Shown: positions 44,970-56,759, counted from the first letter of the stretch. The stretch: 64,000 bases of DNA from Brienomyrus brachyistius (GCF_023856365.1 NC_064540.1:8470501-8534500), one strand, 5' to 3'. Notes: generated by a model from the sequence alone, not told the origin. Made by a program: numbers and translations.

Positions 44970-45367
44970 TTCAGCTTCTGGAAAAGATGATCCTGAAAAA
45001 TATAAATTTTGCATAAAACTCATATGATTGGAAGGTCGCTGGTTCAAATCCCACGGCCGGCAGAGCGATTTTACTGATGGGCACCTGAGTAAGGCCATGA
45101 ACCTCAATTTTACTAGTGAATGTCTGACCTTCATCTCTGAATTGATTATGGAAAAGAAAGAGAGTGAGAGACAGAGAGCGAGAGAGAGAGAGAAAGACTA
45201 AGCCCTGCTATATAACCCAGCTTCAGCCATTTAGAATATGAAGTTTAAGCTGTTTCAGCCTGAGCAGAGACTTTCTGCTTGGTAAATGTAAGCATGATCA
45301 CTGGTGATTGATGCTTGGAGGTGGGGTACTTTCGATCGTTTGGGCAAAAGGGGGCTGTACTCAGCTA
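44970..45367 (+). repeat. Dispersed repeat, arm B of an inverted pair with 34289-34625
   Basis: This longer copy contains a tRNA-derived head (GGAAGGTCGCTGGTTCAAAT) followed by GGGCACCTGAGTAAGGCCAT. After an interrupted GA tract come GCTATATAACCCAGCTTCAG and GCATGATCACTGGTGATTG. It thus looks like a long composite SINE of about 400 bp. It ends directly at the V-SINE at 45373. Confidence 0.85.
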
Positions 45368-45372
45368 GTTCT

Positions 45373-45648
45373 ATCCATCCATCCATTTTCCAAACTGCTT
45401 ATCCTACTGGGTCGCGGGGGGTCCGGAGCCTATCCCGGAAGCAATGGGCACGAGGCAGGGAACAACCCCGGATGGGGGGCCAGCCCATCGCTGGGCACAC
45501 TCACACACCATTCACTCACACATGCACACCTACGGGCAATTTAGCAATTCCAATTAGCCTCAGCATGTTTTTGGACTGTGGGGGGAAACCGGAGTACCTG
45601 GAGGAAACCCCACGAGGACATGGGGAGAACATGCAAACTCCGCACACA
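45373..45648 (-). mobile_element. V-type SINE, 5'-truncated
   Basis: The tail is at the left (CCATCCATCCATTTTCCA). The complete 3' and central segments run right to GAACATGCAAACTCCGCACA, where the element stops short of its B box. It is well preserved. No target duplication was found, perhaps because the neighbours on both sides are repeats too. Confidence 0.9.
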
Positions 45649-45652
45649 TGAA

Positions 45653-45740
45653 CAGAGATGGACATTTCAGGCCCAGAAAGTAAAAATCCAAACCAGGATT
45701 TTGTTTCAACCAACCAGCTGAGAATAAAGAGTCACAGTCA
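45653..45740 (+). mobile_element. Half of a hAT-like palindromic MITE
   Basis: CAGAGATGGACATTTCAGG, AAGTAAAAATCCAAACCAGG and TTTGTTTCAACCAACCAGCT match the left arm of 26863-27028. The right arm is missing. Confidence 0.7.
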
Positions 45741-45744
45741 CAGA

Positions 45745-46262
45745 GCACAGAAATGTCTGCCTCTGCATATAAATACAAGAAAAAGTAATTATGAGCAGAG
45801 GTCAGTATAGGCCCCATCCAGACAGAGATAAGGATGTGCTCTATGTGCTGAATATGAGAGTTCCGACTACTCAGACAGCCAGGGCTACCTTTAAAAAATG
45901 TGTTCTGCTTATCAGGCTAAATGCAACTGCTTCTTCTTCGTAAGGCAACATCGAGAGCATTGATTAGCAGAATAGACAATTAAGGCGTATAAAAGCATAA
46001 CAACTGATGTAAATCATTTACAAAGTCTTCGGGATCTAAGATGTTTTAACCCTCCTTCGCCTACCAAACATGCTTTAAAGAGAAAATCTTAGGCATGATA
46101 AACGTAGCAGAAATATAACTTTCAAAACCTGGAAAATCTGAGAAAATGAATAGATATGGAGAAAATAAGGAAAGATTTGTATAAAATATGACAAATTCCC
46201 TGTCAGCATTTTGTGGTCCTGACAGTGCCCTTGCTTTTGCGGTGTTGTATGTTTGGTGGGTG
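45745..46262. other. Unique sequence, no gene recognised
   Basis: The minus frame 46061-46333 has no domain and runs into the LTR. No repeat was recognised. Confidence 0.4.
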
Positions 46263-46266
46263 GTAC

Positions 46267-46938
46267 TGTCAGGATGCGTGTTTGTCTGGCCCAGTCCCAC
46301 GTGTCTTGTCCCTATTTGCCCAGTAGGTGTCACTGGCCAACCTGTTCCCTCCTCTGACTCATAGCCCCTCAGTACTTAGTGTGTTTCTGTGCTCCTTGGG
46401 CCACCATGTGGCTTAATGGGCCAAGCCAGTGGCCAGTCCCGACTAGTTGTGTTTTCAACCTTTTATTTAATGTTCGCTTTGTTTATTACAGTCCCTTGTG
46501 TTTACTCCCATCTCCCTGGCCGTATTATGTTTTGTTTTCCTTGTTTTAGTTTCTCTTGGAGTTTGAACCTGCTGTAATTGACTTCACCTGCTCCTCGTTG
46601 CCCCTAATTGTATGTTGCCCACACCTGCCATTCGTTAGTCCTTGTTTTCAGTGTATTTAAGTGTCTAGCTTTGTTCTATTGCTCAATCAGTCATTGTAGT
46701 TGTTACTGGGTGTTTTAGCTGTGGATGGTTCCCAGTCTTGGTCAGTTCCCTAGTTGTGTTACTTTGTGGTTCCTTTTATTTAGTTCTTACTTTTCCTGTT
46801 TTGCTCTTGACACCTCATGGTCCCCTGAGTTTCTGGTTCCCCCTTTTTGTGTCCTGTTTTGTTAATGAACCCTGTTTGTTGTGAGCTGCTCCATGAATCG
46901 TCCCTCTTTTCCCTTCTTCATCATGTATCGCCATGACA
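46267..46938 (+). mobile_element. Probable solo LTR, 672 bp
   Basis: The block begins TGTCAGGATGCGTG and ends ATCGCCATGACA, giving TGTCA/TGACA termini in the TG...CA form of retrovirus-like LTRs. Inside are a TATA-like GTGTATTTAAGTG (around 46650) and a T-rich region toward the end, an LTR-like order. There is no internal gag or pol on either side. I could not see a matching 4-6 bp target duplication, so the exact ends are provisional. Gypsy-like origin is only an impression. Confidence 0.6.
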
Positions 46939-46941
46939 CCA

Positions 46942-47380
46942 GTAGCCTCCAGCGACCCATTACCTAAAGTCTGTAAAAACTTTTATCGCAGCAAAAGAGC
47001 CTGAGAAATAAACAACCTAATATTTTCCTACAACTGCTCTCTCTTTGATCAGTTTGATGAAACTGATGAATAATGTCAGCTGCACTCTGACATTATTCAT
47101 CTGTCAGACTTTTGTGGGAATAGGGAGAGTTACAGATAATCCATTAGGTTTAACTAGATGTCCATCTAACTGGACCAGATTTCTGCAGACCTAATTCTTA
47201 AACTTAATTTTTATTAATTTTCACAAATTATTGGTGCGGGATCATTGTTTCTGAAAATCCCCCACTGAGAAACTGAATTCAGCCCCCCCCCCCATAAACC
47301 CCTAGGATGATGATTGTTTGTGGCCAATAGGGATTCCCCCCTACAAAGCTGTGCGTTTGTTCCTTCTCTGTGCACGAGTA
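46942..47380. other. Unique sequence, no gene recognised
   Basis: A run of about 10 C lies at 47283-47292. No frame or repeat was recognised. Confidence 0.4.
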
Positions 47381-47384
47381 TAGT

Positions 47385-47637
47385 CTGCATGTTCTTGCCG
47401 TGTCATATTAGGCTTCCTCTGCGTACCTTGATTTACCTCACAGCCTGAAAACATGTAGTCAGGATGATTGGCGTCACTACATTACACATAGTGTGTAAGT
47501 AAGTGTGTGTCTACCTGCCCAGAGATGGACTGACATCCCATCCCCAGCGGACCCCAGCTTGTACCCTGTGCTGCTTAGGATAGACTCAAGACCCCCTGTG
47601 ATCCTGACCAGGATAAGAATTTAGAATATGGATGGAA
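47385..47637 (+). repeat. Old V-type SINE
   Basis: GTCTGCATGTTCTTGCCGTG, AGCCTGAAAACATGTAGTC and GGATAGACTCAAGACCCCCT, ending ATATGGATGG, are V-SINE blocks in order, clearly diverged. The tRNA head is not recognisable. Confidence 0.65.
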
Positions 47638-47639
47638 AA

Positions 47640-50220
47640 AAGTGTGAAGCTTTCTGATTTGCCAAACATTCCCAATAAAGACAACTAAATGTATCCGGAA
47701 TGCTGTTATAATCCAAATAAAATCGAAATGACTATATCTCCTATACACACAATGTACCTACACGACTGCATAAAGAAAGTTCTACTTTAAGAGGTCAGTC
47801 ATTAAGTTTTATCTAAATGTTTACAGGAAGTGCTTGGACCACTGGCAATACCCCGACGGCAATGCTGGATGAGCTGAAGATGCACTGACCCTACTACTTC
47901 ATTCCTTCCACACTTATAGAAGTTCCATCCCAGTATAACCAGCATGAGCTTGAACAGAACGGGTGATCATAAAAATGCACATTCAACAGCAACATTGTCG
48001 GTCCAATACCATTCAAGACACCTTATTGTACATGCAAGTCAAAAATACACTAGTAATACGTATTAAAGAACAGACATTAAATAAATGAGAAGTGTAAATT
48101 TACTTACAAATGTATGTCACCTTTTTCTTTTAGTGCGTCCATAAATATTTTTGCATAAGTTCAGATTTATGTAAGTTGATGGCTGCCTGTACTGTGTATG
48201 TACAATAGATGAAATTTAGCCATTTCGTCAGTGCTGGATACCACACTGATATTTAGCTGATATTTAAATCCCTTTATGATAACAGTAGCAGATGTGATTT
48301 ATTGCCATGGCTACGTTGCTCACCCAGTCATTGGCCCTTCTAGTACTAGCAAGAATTTCCCCTTAGGACCCCCCCCCCCAAACACACAGGACTACCACCA
48401 CAACCAAACTGAAAATGACTGTATATCAAGTACTTATTAAGCTGAACATAATAAGCACATCTTTGGATACCAAGGCCCCGTGAGTCGTAACTGCGGCGTT
48501 CAGAGTTTTTATTTAAAGATGAAAAAACTATGATCAAGAGGTTTCTTATGGCTAGAAGTGATGTTATTTTACGTTGTCAAACGAGCGGCTGTATTTCTCT
48601 GAAGTCATTTTCTTTGTGTCACTTATCTCCATATGGGCCAATTCCATTTTCTCAACCAGGAAATTCTCAGGAGTTCCATCTCGGCCTTCGAACATCGACT
48701 ATAAGTCTTATGAAAACAGAATTGACAGAACAGTGCATGCAAAAACACTGCAGAGCACACTTAGTCTGTGGAGACAATGAAATGCGTCTGTTAATTCACT
48801 TTTCTGAATGAGAAGGGGGCATCTGGAGAGTTCCCGGTGGAGAGTTCCCGGTGAAGCACATGCTAAGGTCCTTGTGATGCTACAGCAAGCAGCTGCCCGG
48901 AAACTCCCCCCTGGCCGAGGTTTAAAAAGCCTCCGTCATTTACTGAAGCATTTGTTCTCTTTCTCTCACGTTTTCTCAGCTATTCCACACAGGAATCTCA
49001 GTGCATAACTACTCCAGGACTGTAATTGTAAAAATGCCCAAAGGCTTTTTGACCCTCTGACCCGTAATTGTTGCAGAATTTTAATGCCTTGCCTGAAGTA
49101 AATATTTGGCCTTAGTATATTTCACATGTCGCCTGAGCTCTTTACAGGGTTTACTTGCGAATGCCCTGTGTCTCCATATTGCATTTTAACACGTCTAGCA
49201 TCCTATTCCTCGGCAAACATGTCACCGATTTAATGGCGGTAATGTTTGTTTTAGACAGAAATGTCATTTTGTCGTTTCTGCGTGTTGCACGGCATGCATT
49301 TACAGATTTATAAAGACTTCAGCCTTCAAAGAACTGACATGAGGTCAGGGTTATAGACTTTAAAGAAATGGGAAAAAGCACAAAGAGCTGCACATACACG
49401 CACAGCCAGACGCACAGACAGGTCGACAGACACGCAGAGGCTCCCCTACACTGATCCTTTGAGCTCAGTGTCACCCTCGGATGCTCCAGTCAAATCAATG
49501 TGCCAGACCATCCAGTCTCTCTGTCGCTGCGCGACTGGGGCGGGTAAGTTTCCAGAAAACACAAAGAGGCCTCAGGACCATCCATCTACCAGCATCTGGA
49601 TCAAAGTGAGACAAAGCGAAGTCAGCTGTTAAGCTGGGACGGCGTCCCCTCTGAAGGTGGTGTCCTAGGCGACCCGAGTGTCACTTAATGGGCTGACCAG
49701 CGGTGCCCTGGTCTCATCCTGAACCAACAAAAGGGCCCATGATCAAAGAGACCTGACCCACTCAAAGCCCTGAATCTTCCTTGGGATGTATCTCTACGAA
49801 ATCCACTTTCTGTACACATACATTTCCGTACCATTCATGAATGTAACACTTCAAATCCATTCTCGTCTATTTCAGTTCCTAATGGCCATTGAGTTTTCTT
49901 CTTTCCATAACATAAGTTAGAAAGAGAACAGAAAATCCACCCATCCACATACATCCATCTTTCAGGCACTTTTCCAGTAGAGGCTCATGGGGGCACTGGA
50001 GCAGGGGTATGCACTGGATCGTATACTACACACACCATGTGCTTCAAACCCCCTCCCCCTAGTGGTATGAGGCAATAGTGCAAGCCATTTAACCATCTGT
50101 CACAGTGAGGTTCAGTCCCGCCCCGCCTGCAAAGCATCTGACAAATGGGTACAATGTGATTAAATCTTATACCGTATCGATGAAATCTCAAACATTCAAT
50201 AACACTGCAGAGGAAACTAC
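47640..50220. other. Unique sequence, no gene recognised
   Basis: Overlapping plus frames at 48530-48811 and 48574-48780 are unrelated to any domain I know. A small V-SINE-like tail in minus orientation (CATCCATCTTTCAGG, TTTTCCAGTAGAGG) is near 49950. Bases 48930-49370 look like possible conserved non-coding sequence. Confidence 0.4.
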
Positions 50221-50224
50221 GTGA

Positions 50225-50480
50225 GCACAGAAGCAGAATCAGAAAGATCTTTATTGCTCAAGTATGTTAAACATACCAGCAAGATGGATGGATGTACCCA
50301 GATATAACATATAACATGCAAGACAATTCAAGATGATTTAGTATGTATACATGAAACTTTGCACATACGTTTTACACTAGACTGTCTACCTACAGCAAGA
50401 AACGGCATGGGATGTAAAGAAGACTAAAGTTCATAAATAAATTGTGAAATTAATTAACTGGGGTGATGTTAGGAAGTGCA
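50225..50480. repeat. 'TTTATTG' dispersed repeat, copy 7
   Basis: CAGAATCAGAAAGATCTTTA, then TTGCTCAAGTATG, is the family opening, and GAAACTTTGCACATACG follows. Confidence 0.5.
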
Positions 50481-50484
50481 GGTA

Positions 50485-52560
50485 CCTTTTACTCCAATAG
50501 ATTTTCCTGGCCTGCGTCTGGGGGGCTTTTCACGACTGTGGGAGAGACCTGGTTGTAGCCTCAAAGCACTTTGACAAACCCTCAGACCTTACAAATGGAA
50601 AATGCAAGCAAACACAAGCCTGGTCATATACTATTTTAGCATCACTTAATGTGACAAATAGAGTCAATATACACTTCAATTAAACAGAACCCAAGTAATT
50701 GATTCCATGCTCACATACACAGAAAGACAGACACTCGTGCAAAATGACACTAATACAGACTCGATCAATTAACGAGTACGCCTGAACTCCAATTAAAGAG
50801 TAAGACTGAATAATTCGATATTCAAGCTACGTCTCAGAGGAGGCGGTCAACTTTGTAAACAGAACGGGCGTCAGTCACTCAACGCCATCCTTCAGCAGCT
50901 ACCTTCTTTAGTGACAGAAGCAGCACCAATTATGACACTATGCCTCAGGAGAGCCATCGATCGTGGCCTTAGACCTGAATGACTTTGTAAAGCTAACAGA
51001 CAAGCGTTTTTAGCCTTTCTTAACCCAGGGATCTCCAAGTGAAAATACACAAGAGTCAGGAACCACTTACCACAAATCACCAAGATAACTAAGAACTAAA
51101 TGAGGGAAGCTGTGTGTGTGTGTGTGTTTTGCGGTCTGGGGATTAGGTTTTCAAATTCACCAACCAACCAGGTAACGCTTCTCTTATGAATGTCAACGAG
51201 TTTTCCCTACCCACCCTGTAAAATGAAAATTTGGGAAGACCTGTACGTGTGGTAACCCTACAGTTAATGCTGATTTCATCTCCACACAGTTGACACAATA
51301 TACGTGTATACAGTACAAGTCTTTTTCTACAAAATTTACGAAACACTAAGCTAACGTTTGTTAAACTTCAAGCAAACGACGCAATTCACTTTTCGCACGA
51401 AAACAAAAATAAAATGTCAGAGTGCCAATGATTTCCGGAAGCTGACATCACTCGTGGGCACATAGAGATGCGCATATCACTTAACTGCCTTGCAAACGCT
51501 CTGGGATCTTACCGAGTGGCTGCTGTATACTGGTGCCTTTTCCTTCACTTGGTACTGTGGGTCATATGGGTTGCAGCAATAACTCTGGACAAACCGTCGA
51601 TTTTAGAAAAACTGCCCAGTCGCCCAGACAGGGGCCCAAAAAGAGGATGTATCCGGGGAAACCCAGACATATGGTAACCATAGCTACAGAAACGCCGCGA
51701 TTGTGAACGTCCTAATGTCCAACACAGCACAGGTGTCTCGGCTTTTCTAAAAGTATAACAAAGTACAGTAATATTGTTGTGTAACACGTGCCATTTTTTC
51801 TTTTCAAAGTACAAAAATGATGCTTGATCTCGAAACCGGTTTTGAATAGTTGAGGCACAGCCTACGTTATGAATGCTCTCATTGAGCCGGGCTGGCGACA
51901 GCCCCGATCAGTGTTTGCGCAGGACCGTGGGCTCATTAGGATACAAACAGAATAGCAGCTGTTGCTTTAAGGCCCTTGTCCCCTAATGTGGCCTAAATGA
52001 AGCATCTAATGTCAGCGTGTCAGTCGCTCTTTCTCTCTCTGCTTCACTTTGTGCTTCTAAAATTACTCACCAGAAGACCTTTAGAGGGCCGAGAAAAAGA
52101 CAGACAGCTTTTCTGGAGAGTAACCCTCTTATCAACCCCCCCCAGCACCGTCCCCATCATCAGCTGAGGCTTCCGTGTCCATGAAACAAGCACTCATTTT
52201 TCCTGTCACGCATAAACGAGGCTCGCTATCCATTTATCTGTGGTCGTCTCCATGACATACTCAGGCTGGACGTGTTGTAAGGCACGTGCACAGATACACT
52301 CCGAAGGATCAATCGCGCGCCTATGACTGATAAACTCATAAGAGCTTTCTATGTAAAAGATGTTCTCTGTCCGCAGTAAGACTCCATTTGAAGTTGAAGA
52401 GCTGCCTGGTTTCTCGACCAAGTTTAAAATTTGATTTGCTGAACTACTTGGGAGTTGGGGAACCTTCATCCCCATTGCATACTATTATTACTTATTTATT
52501 GATTATTTATTGTTATTTCTTTGCACCGTCTGATCTGTTATTGCACTGCTGGTTGTTTTA
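50485..52560. other. Mostly unique sequence, no gene supported
   Basis: The stretch 51590-51683 (CCCAGACAGGGGCCCAAAAA, GAGGATGTATCCGGGGAAAC, ATATGGTAACC) resembles the end of a common fish repeat in minus orientation. A partly similar GTGTGGTAACCCTAC is at 51248. The 69- and 89-codon frames over it are therefore likely spurious. A TG microsatellite is at 51112-51127. Confidence 0.4.
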
Positions 52561-52564
52561 TTAC

Positions 52565-52643
52565 GATCTGGACCCCAGCAGCCCTACATAGGACTAGCAG
52601 GTATAGAAAGTGGATGGATGGATGGATGGATAGATGGATGGAT
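52565..52643 (+). repeat. V-SINE 3' end with ATGG tract
   Basis: ATCTGGACCCCAGCAGCCCT, then GGACTAGCAGGTATAGAAAG, then about seven GGAT units form an eroded SINE 3' end and its tail. Confidence 0.6.
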
Positions 52644-52649
52644 GTCTAT

Positions 52650-53038
52650 GCTCCTGTCCCCTCCCCTGCCACAGTGGTAGGATAGGATAACGTCTCTCCT
52701 CAGTGTTTCTCCTCAGATTTTCCGGCACTTGATCGCCTTCTTGTTCACATGCAGTTTTGTGTAGCAACTGATAACAAGTATAATCACGACATGTTACAAT
52801 GTCATCTCCATCCCCCTAACCTCCTCTTTGTATGTAGAATATGGCTTAGAGTGCTTACAATGTCACACGTTACAAAACTGATTGAGAGCAGTGTTTTTTT
52901 TTTCAAAGTGTACTTTGAAGAAAAAAAACCTTCTGTATTTGTTACATAGTACCTTTGTTATGAATAACTTTAAATTAAATGTCACCTACTGTAATGTTTT
53001 AAATCAAAGTCAAATAAAAGTTATTTATATGTGCTGTA
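52650..53038. other. Unique AT-rich sequence, no gene
   Basis: Short plus frames at 52749-52949 and 52882-53142 have no domain. The second runs into the LTR. Confidence 0.4.
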
Positions 53039-53040
53039 CA

Positions 53041-53319
53041 TGTTCTGCCCTGATGGTCCGCTCCCCCCGTGTGCCACGGCCCCTCGTTAACCTCCTGTGG
53101 ATTCCCCATGTTTATCAGCTGTTTCTCCTTGTTGTTAATTAGTCCTGTGTATATAAGTCTGCGTTTAATTTTGGTTCCCCAGTCTGGTCATTGTATTGTC
53201 ATTGTGAGTTTGCTGCCTATTCCTTTATTTTTACCTTTGGATTAAACCTTGTGTTCCTCGATCGCCTGAGTTCTGTCCCTGCTTCCGCGGACCGTGCCCC
53301 AGCAGTACGTGGCAGAACA
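53041..53319 (+). mobile_element. Probable solo LTR, 279 bp
   Basis: The block begins TGTTCTGCC and ends GGCAGAACA, 9-bp inverted termini in TG...CA form. A TATA-like GTATATAAG lies near 53149 and an ATTAAA poly(A)-type signal near 53241, which fits an LTR promoter and U3-R order. No internal retroelement genes adjoin it. No target duplication is visible in the flanks. Confidence 0.62.
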
Positions 53320-53324
53320 TAAAG

Positions 53325-55110
53325 CATGACATACACTCAAGTAATAAGAGTGTTTTATATTGTGCAACTTAAATCCAAATGCTCCTAGAAGTGGTAAGTG
53401 ATTTGCTTGATTCTAAGCCAAAAAAAAAATGAAGCAAAGTGAGGGTGAGTCATTTCATGCCTGAAACATCTCTAATGTGCATGACGGACAAAGTTCTCCA
53501 AAGTCTGGCAAAGAGAGACCTGTCAGCTCCCAAAACAGACAGCCAGCAACATTCAGTGTAACATGTAGGACATTAGTAGTAAAAATCTACCATAAAAAAA
53601 ATCGTTCTTATGCCAAAATCATAGTAGGAACATTGCTGTAGTGTTGGGATGAACAAGCAATTTTGAAATATTCTGAAATATCTTCATCTTATGATTTTTT
53701 TTCTGGTTTCTGGTTCGTGTGTAAAGAGCTTTTTATAAGCATAACATCTTTTCTTCTATGATGGATGTGACTGAAATATCCCTCTATTTGAATATGCTGA
53801 AATGCAATTAGTGCCATTTTCACCTGGTTTTTCATCCTGACGTGACTTCAGACACGTCCCCAGAGATTCTCTGAATGGGCCAGGAGAAGCTGTGGAAATC
53901 CGGCTGCTTACATCGAATGCTTTCCGCTTCTCCGGCATCCCTGGGGGCTGCCACAATTACAAAAATGTAAAGCACTAATGCACAAGCCTGAAAATGCTGC
54001 GCATGTGTTTTAGAAAGAGCTATTTTGGACAGCATACTGGTTCATCAGATCTATTTTAATGATTTGGAACAAGGAATCTATGAAATGTTTAGTCAAACAA
54101 TATGGCAGCACTGGTGTTGAGCGTTGCTAAGTAGGTACTGGCAGATATTTGTAATTCATTTCCTTCAGTCTTCTTTACATGCTGGCAACTGCAGACCTGA
54201 CAGACAGGGTTAGCTGTGTGTCTCCTCCAGTCCAAAGGGGAAACCTTCTCGCCAACACCGCTGGGGTCCATTGGCCCTTTTCAGCTGTGTGCTGGAAGCG
54301 CATTCTCATTGCCTGCTGATTAATGACATTTCCTGTTAACGCCGTTTAGCATCTTGGGTTACACATGCCTCGTGGATCCGACTCGCTTTACCGTCTCCAA
54401 GCCAGGAGCACAGCCGTCGCTCACAGCCGACGATACCGGATAGTCAATGGTCACCCAAGGTCACTTGCAGACACACAGATGCTTGGTTTGTCTGTGTTAG
54501 GGGTTTGATTGTGCTATTTGACAAAGGAGAAAAGGGAGAAGAAGAGTGATCACAACAGCTGATATGTTCTCCATGGAAACTGTCCATTGTCCCTCCTGTC
54601 TGTCCAACCACTTTTGCTTGGTTATGCTGTCACTGACTATATGACATATCAGTCTTTCAGGTAGGTGCTATGATGTAGTGGGACCCATTATTTGCATCTA
54701 TTTACACCTATGATGCAGAAACTTGATGATACTCTGGAAGTAGGCGATGAGCAGGTTGATGATGAAGATGCTGATGGGCGGTACTCTTGCGGAACAGGCT
54801 ATGGGTTCTTGTACAGCAGGCCGGGGCAGTTATTTTCCATCGAGGGCCAAACCAGAGCTTTACCATGTCACCAGGGACCATTTCATCATGGTTGTTTTCA
54901 TGTCTGAGGAAAGCTACAATAACACTTGTTAGATCTAATGATATATTCATTATTGCAAACATTTTAAACATAAAACTTCATCCGTTCTTTTTTTGGCTCA
55001 GTAAAAATAGCACTAAGGGCTGCATGTGGGATGCAAGCCATGTATTTCCCAGGACTGCTTTAGAGGACAGGCATAGAGGACATAAACAGGAACTGCTCCT
55101 TACCGTAAAT
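53325..55110. other. Unique sequence, no gene recognised
   Basis: Frames at 53756-53956, 53832-54035, 54089-54271 (minus) and 54692-55131 (overlapping, both strands) have no domain. Confidence 0.4.
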
Positions 55111-55114
55111 CTCT

Positions 55115-55260
55115 TACTCCTTTACATTTAAGCATTTGGCAAACGCCTTTATCGAAATGTATATACTTGTGAGGCAGATAAAGTGTTGGGAGCCAACAGG
55201 TGTGAATGCTGCTAGGCTGAGCTTCCAATGAGTGACCAGACATAACCTCAGGATAGTTTT
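55115..55260 (-). repeat. SINE tail fragment
   Basis: TTTACATTTAAGCATTTGGC, then AAACGCCTTTATCGAAATGT, is a diverged form of the tail at 41735. The body is eroded. Confidence 0.5.
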
Positions 55261-55417
55261 TTGGAAGAAGTTAAATGAACACTGTGTAGGAAACCTTACT
55301 CCCTGGCTCAGGGTGGTCTGCTTCATGGGAAGAGATAAAAACCATGACATCATATATAACACAGGGTTAATTATAGCACATATCTGATCTGATGACTCGT
55401 CAATGAGGAAAATAGAG

Positions 55418-56756
55418 TCATTGGCCACTTTATTAGGTACACCTGTTCCAGTGCTTGTTGAAACAAATACCTTTTCAGCCAATGACATGTCAGCAGCACA
55501 ATGTTTAAAATAACGCCTGTACAGATCAGGAGCTTCAGTTAATGTTCACATCAAACACCAGAATGGGGAAGAAACGTGATTTAAGTGACTTTGAACGTGG
55601 CATGGCTGCAGGTGCCAGACAGGCTGTTATGGATCTTTCAGAAACTGCTGATCTACTGGGGTTTTCACGCACAGCCATCTCTAGGGTTTACAGAGAATGG
55701 GCCAAAAAAGAAAATGCTGTGTTGATGGCAGAGGTCAGAGAAGAATGACCAGACTGGTTCAAGCTGATAGAAAGGCAACAGTAACTCAAATAACTACTCA
55801 TTACCGCCAAGGTATGCATGAGAGCATCTCTAAATGCACAGAACGTTGAATCTTGAAGCAGATGGGCTACAACAGCAGAAGACCACACTGGGTACCACTC
55901 CTGTCAGCCCGCTGTCAGTGAGCAGTGGTGGCTTAATGGTTAGGGATGCGCATTTGTAATTGAAAGATTACAGATTTAAATCCCCGACCAGCAAGGCACC
56001 ACTGAGGTCCCCTGAGCGAGGTACTGCCACCAAGCACTGCTCCCCGAGCGCTAAATTAGCTGCCCCCTGCTATGTCACATTCTCAATTATGGGTTAAATG
56101 CAGAGAACATGTTTCATTGTTGTGCGCTGTGGTGTGTCAACAATGACAGTTAATCACTAAATTCTAAGAACTGGAAACTGATACTAAAGTGGACACAAAC
56201 TCACCAAAATTGGACAATGGAAGAATGGAAAAATGTTGCCTGGTCAGATGAGTCTACATTTCTGCTGCGACATTCAGATGGTCGGGTCAGAATTTGGCAT
56301 AAAAAACATGAAAGTATGGATCCATCCTGCCTTGTACTAACAATTTGGGCTGTTAGTAGTAGTGAAAATGTATGGGTGATATCTTCTTGGTCCAAATTGA
56401 GCATCGCTTAAATGCCACAGCCTACCTGAGTATTGTTGCTGACCATGTCCATCCCTTTATGACCATAGTGTACCAAGCTTCTAATGACTACTCCCAGAAC
56501 AATAACATGCCATGTCACAAACCTCATATAATCTCAGACTGGTTTCTTGAACATGACAATGAGTTCACTGCACTCAAATGGCCTCCACAGTCACCAGATA
56601 TCGCCCAAGGGATGTGGTGGAATGAGAACTGCAAGTACATGAACATGGACCAAAGTCTCTGAATAATGTTTCAAGGACCTTGTTGAATTTGTGGCATGAA
56701 GAATTAAAACAGTCTAACCTGGCACTGGCAAGGTGTACCTAATAAAGTGGCCAGTG
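55418..56756 (+). pseudogene. Near full-length Tc1-like transposon, inactivated and split by a SINE
   Basis: Terminal inverted repeats share GGCCACTTTATTAGGTACAC at both ends. From the ATG at about 55564 the frame reads GKKRDLSDFERG, a helix-turn-helix with LLGFSRTAISRVYREW, then a stop after EVREE. A second piece near 55850 reads MGYNSRRPHWVPLLS, where a SINE interrupts (55917-56163). It resumes with EEWKNVAWSDESTFLLRHSD, the first catalytic aspartate block, then HRLNATAYLSIVADHVHPF after a frameshift. Next come NNNMPCH, where the second catalytic aspartate is replaced by asparagine, and LKWPPQSPDI. The final catalytic glutamate block is lost. It cannot encode an active transposase. Confidence 0.93.
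55917..56163 (+). mobile_element. tRNA-derived SINE inserted in the Tc1 element
   Basis: The head GAGCAGTGGTGGCTTAATGG, a B-box-like GATTTAAATCCCC, then CCCCTGAGCGAGGTACTGCC and GGGTTAAATGCAGAGAACAT give a recognisable fish SINE ending near AACAATGACAGTTAATCAC. It lies exactly where the Tc1 frame breaks (VPLLS before, and a LRTGN-like segment after), so it post-dates the transposon. Confidence 0.82.
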
Positions 56757-56759
56757 AGT

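Noticed and set aside
51468..51677. Hydrophobic plus frame that could be a signal-anchor protein
   Set aside because: The 3' half matches the end of a common fish repeat on the other strand; the frame is short and isolated.
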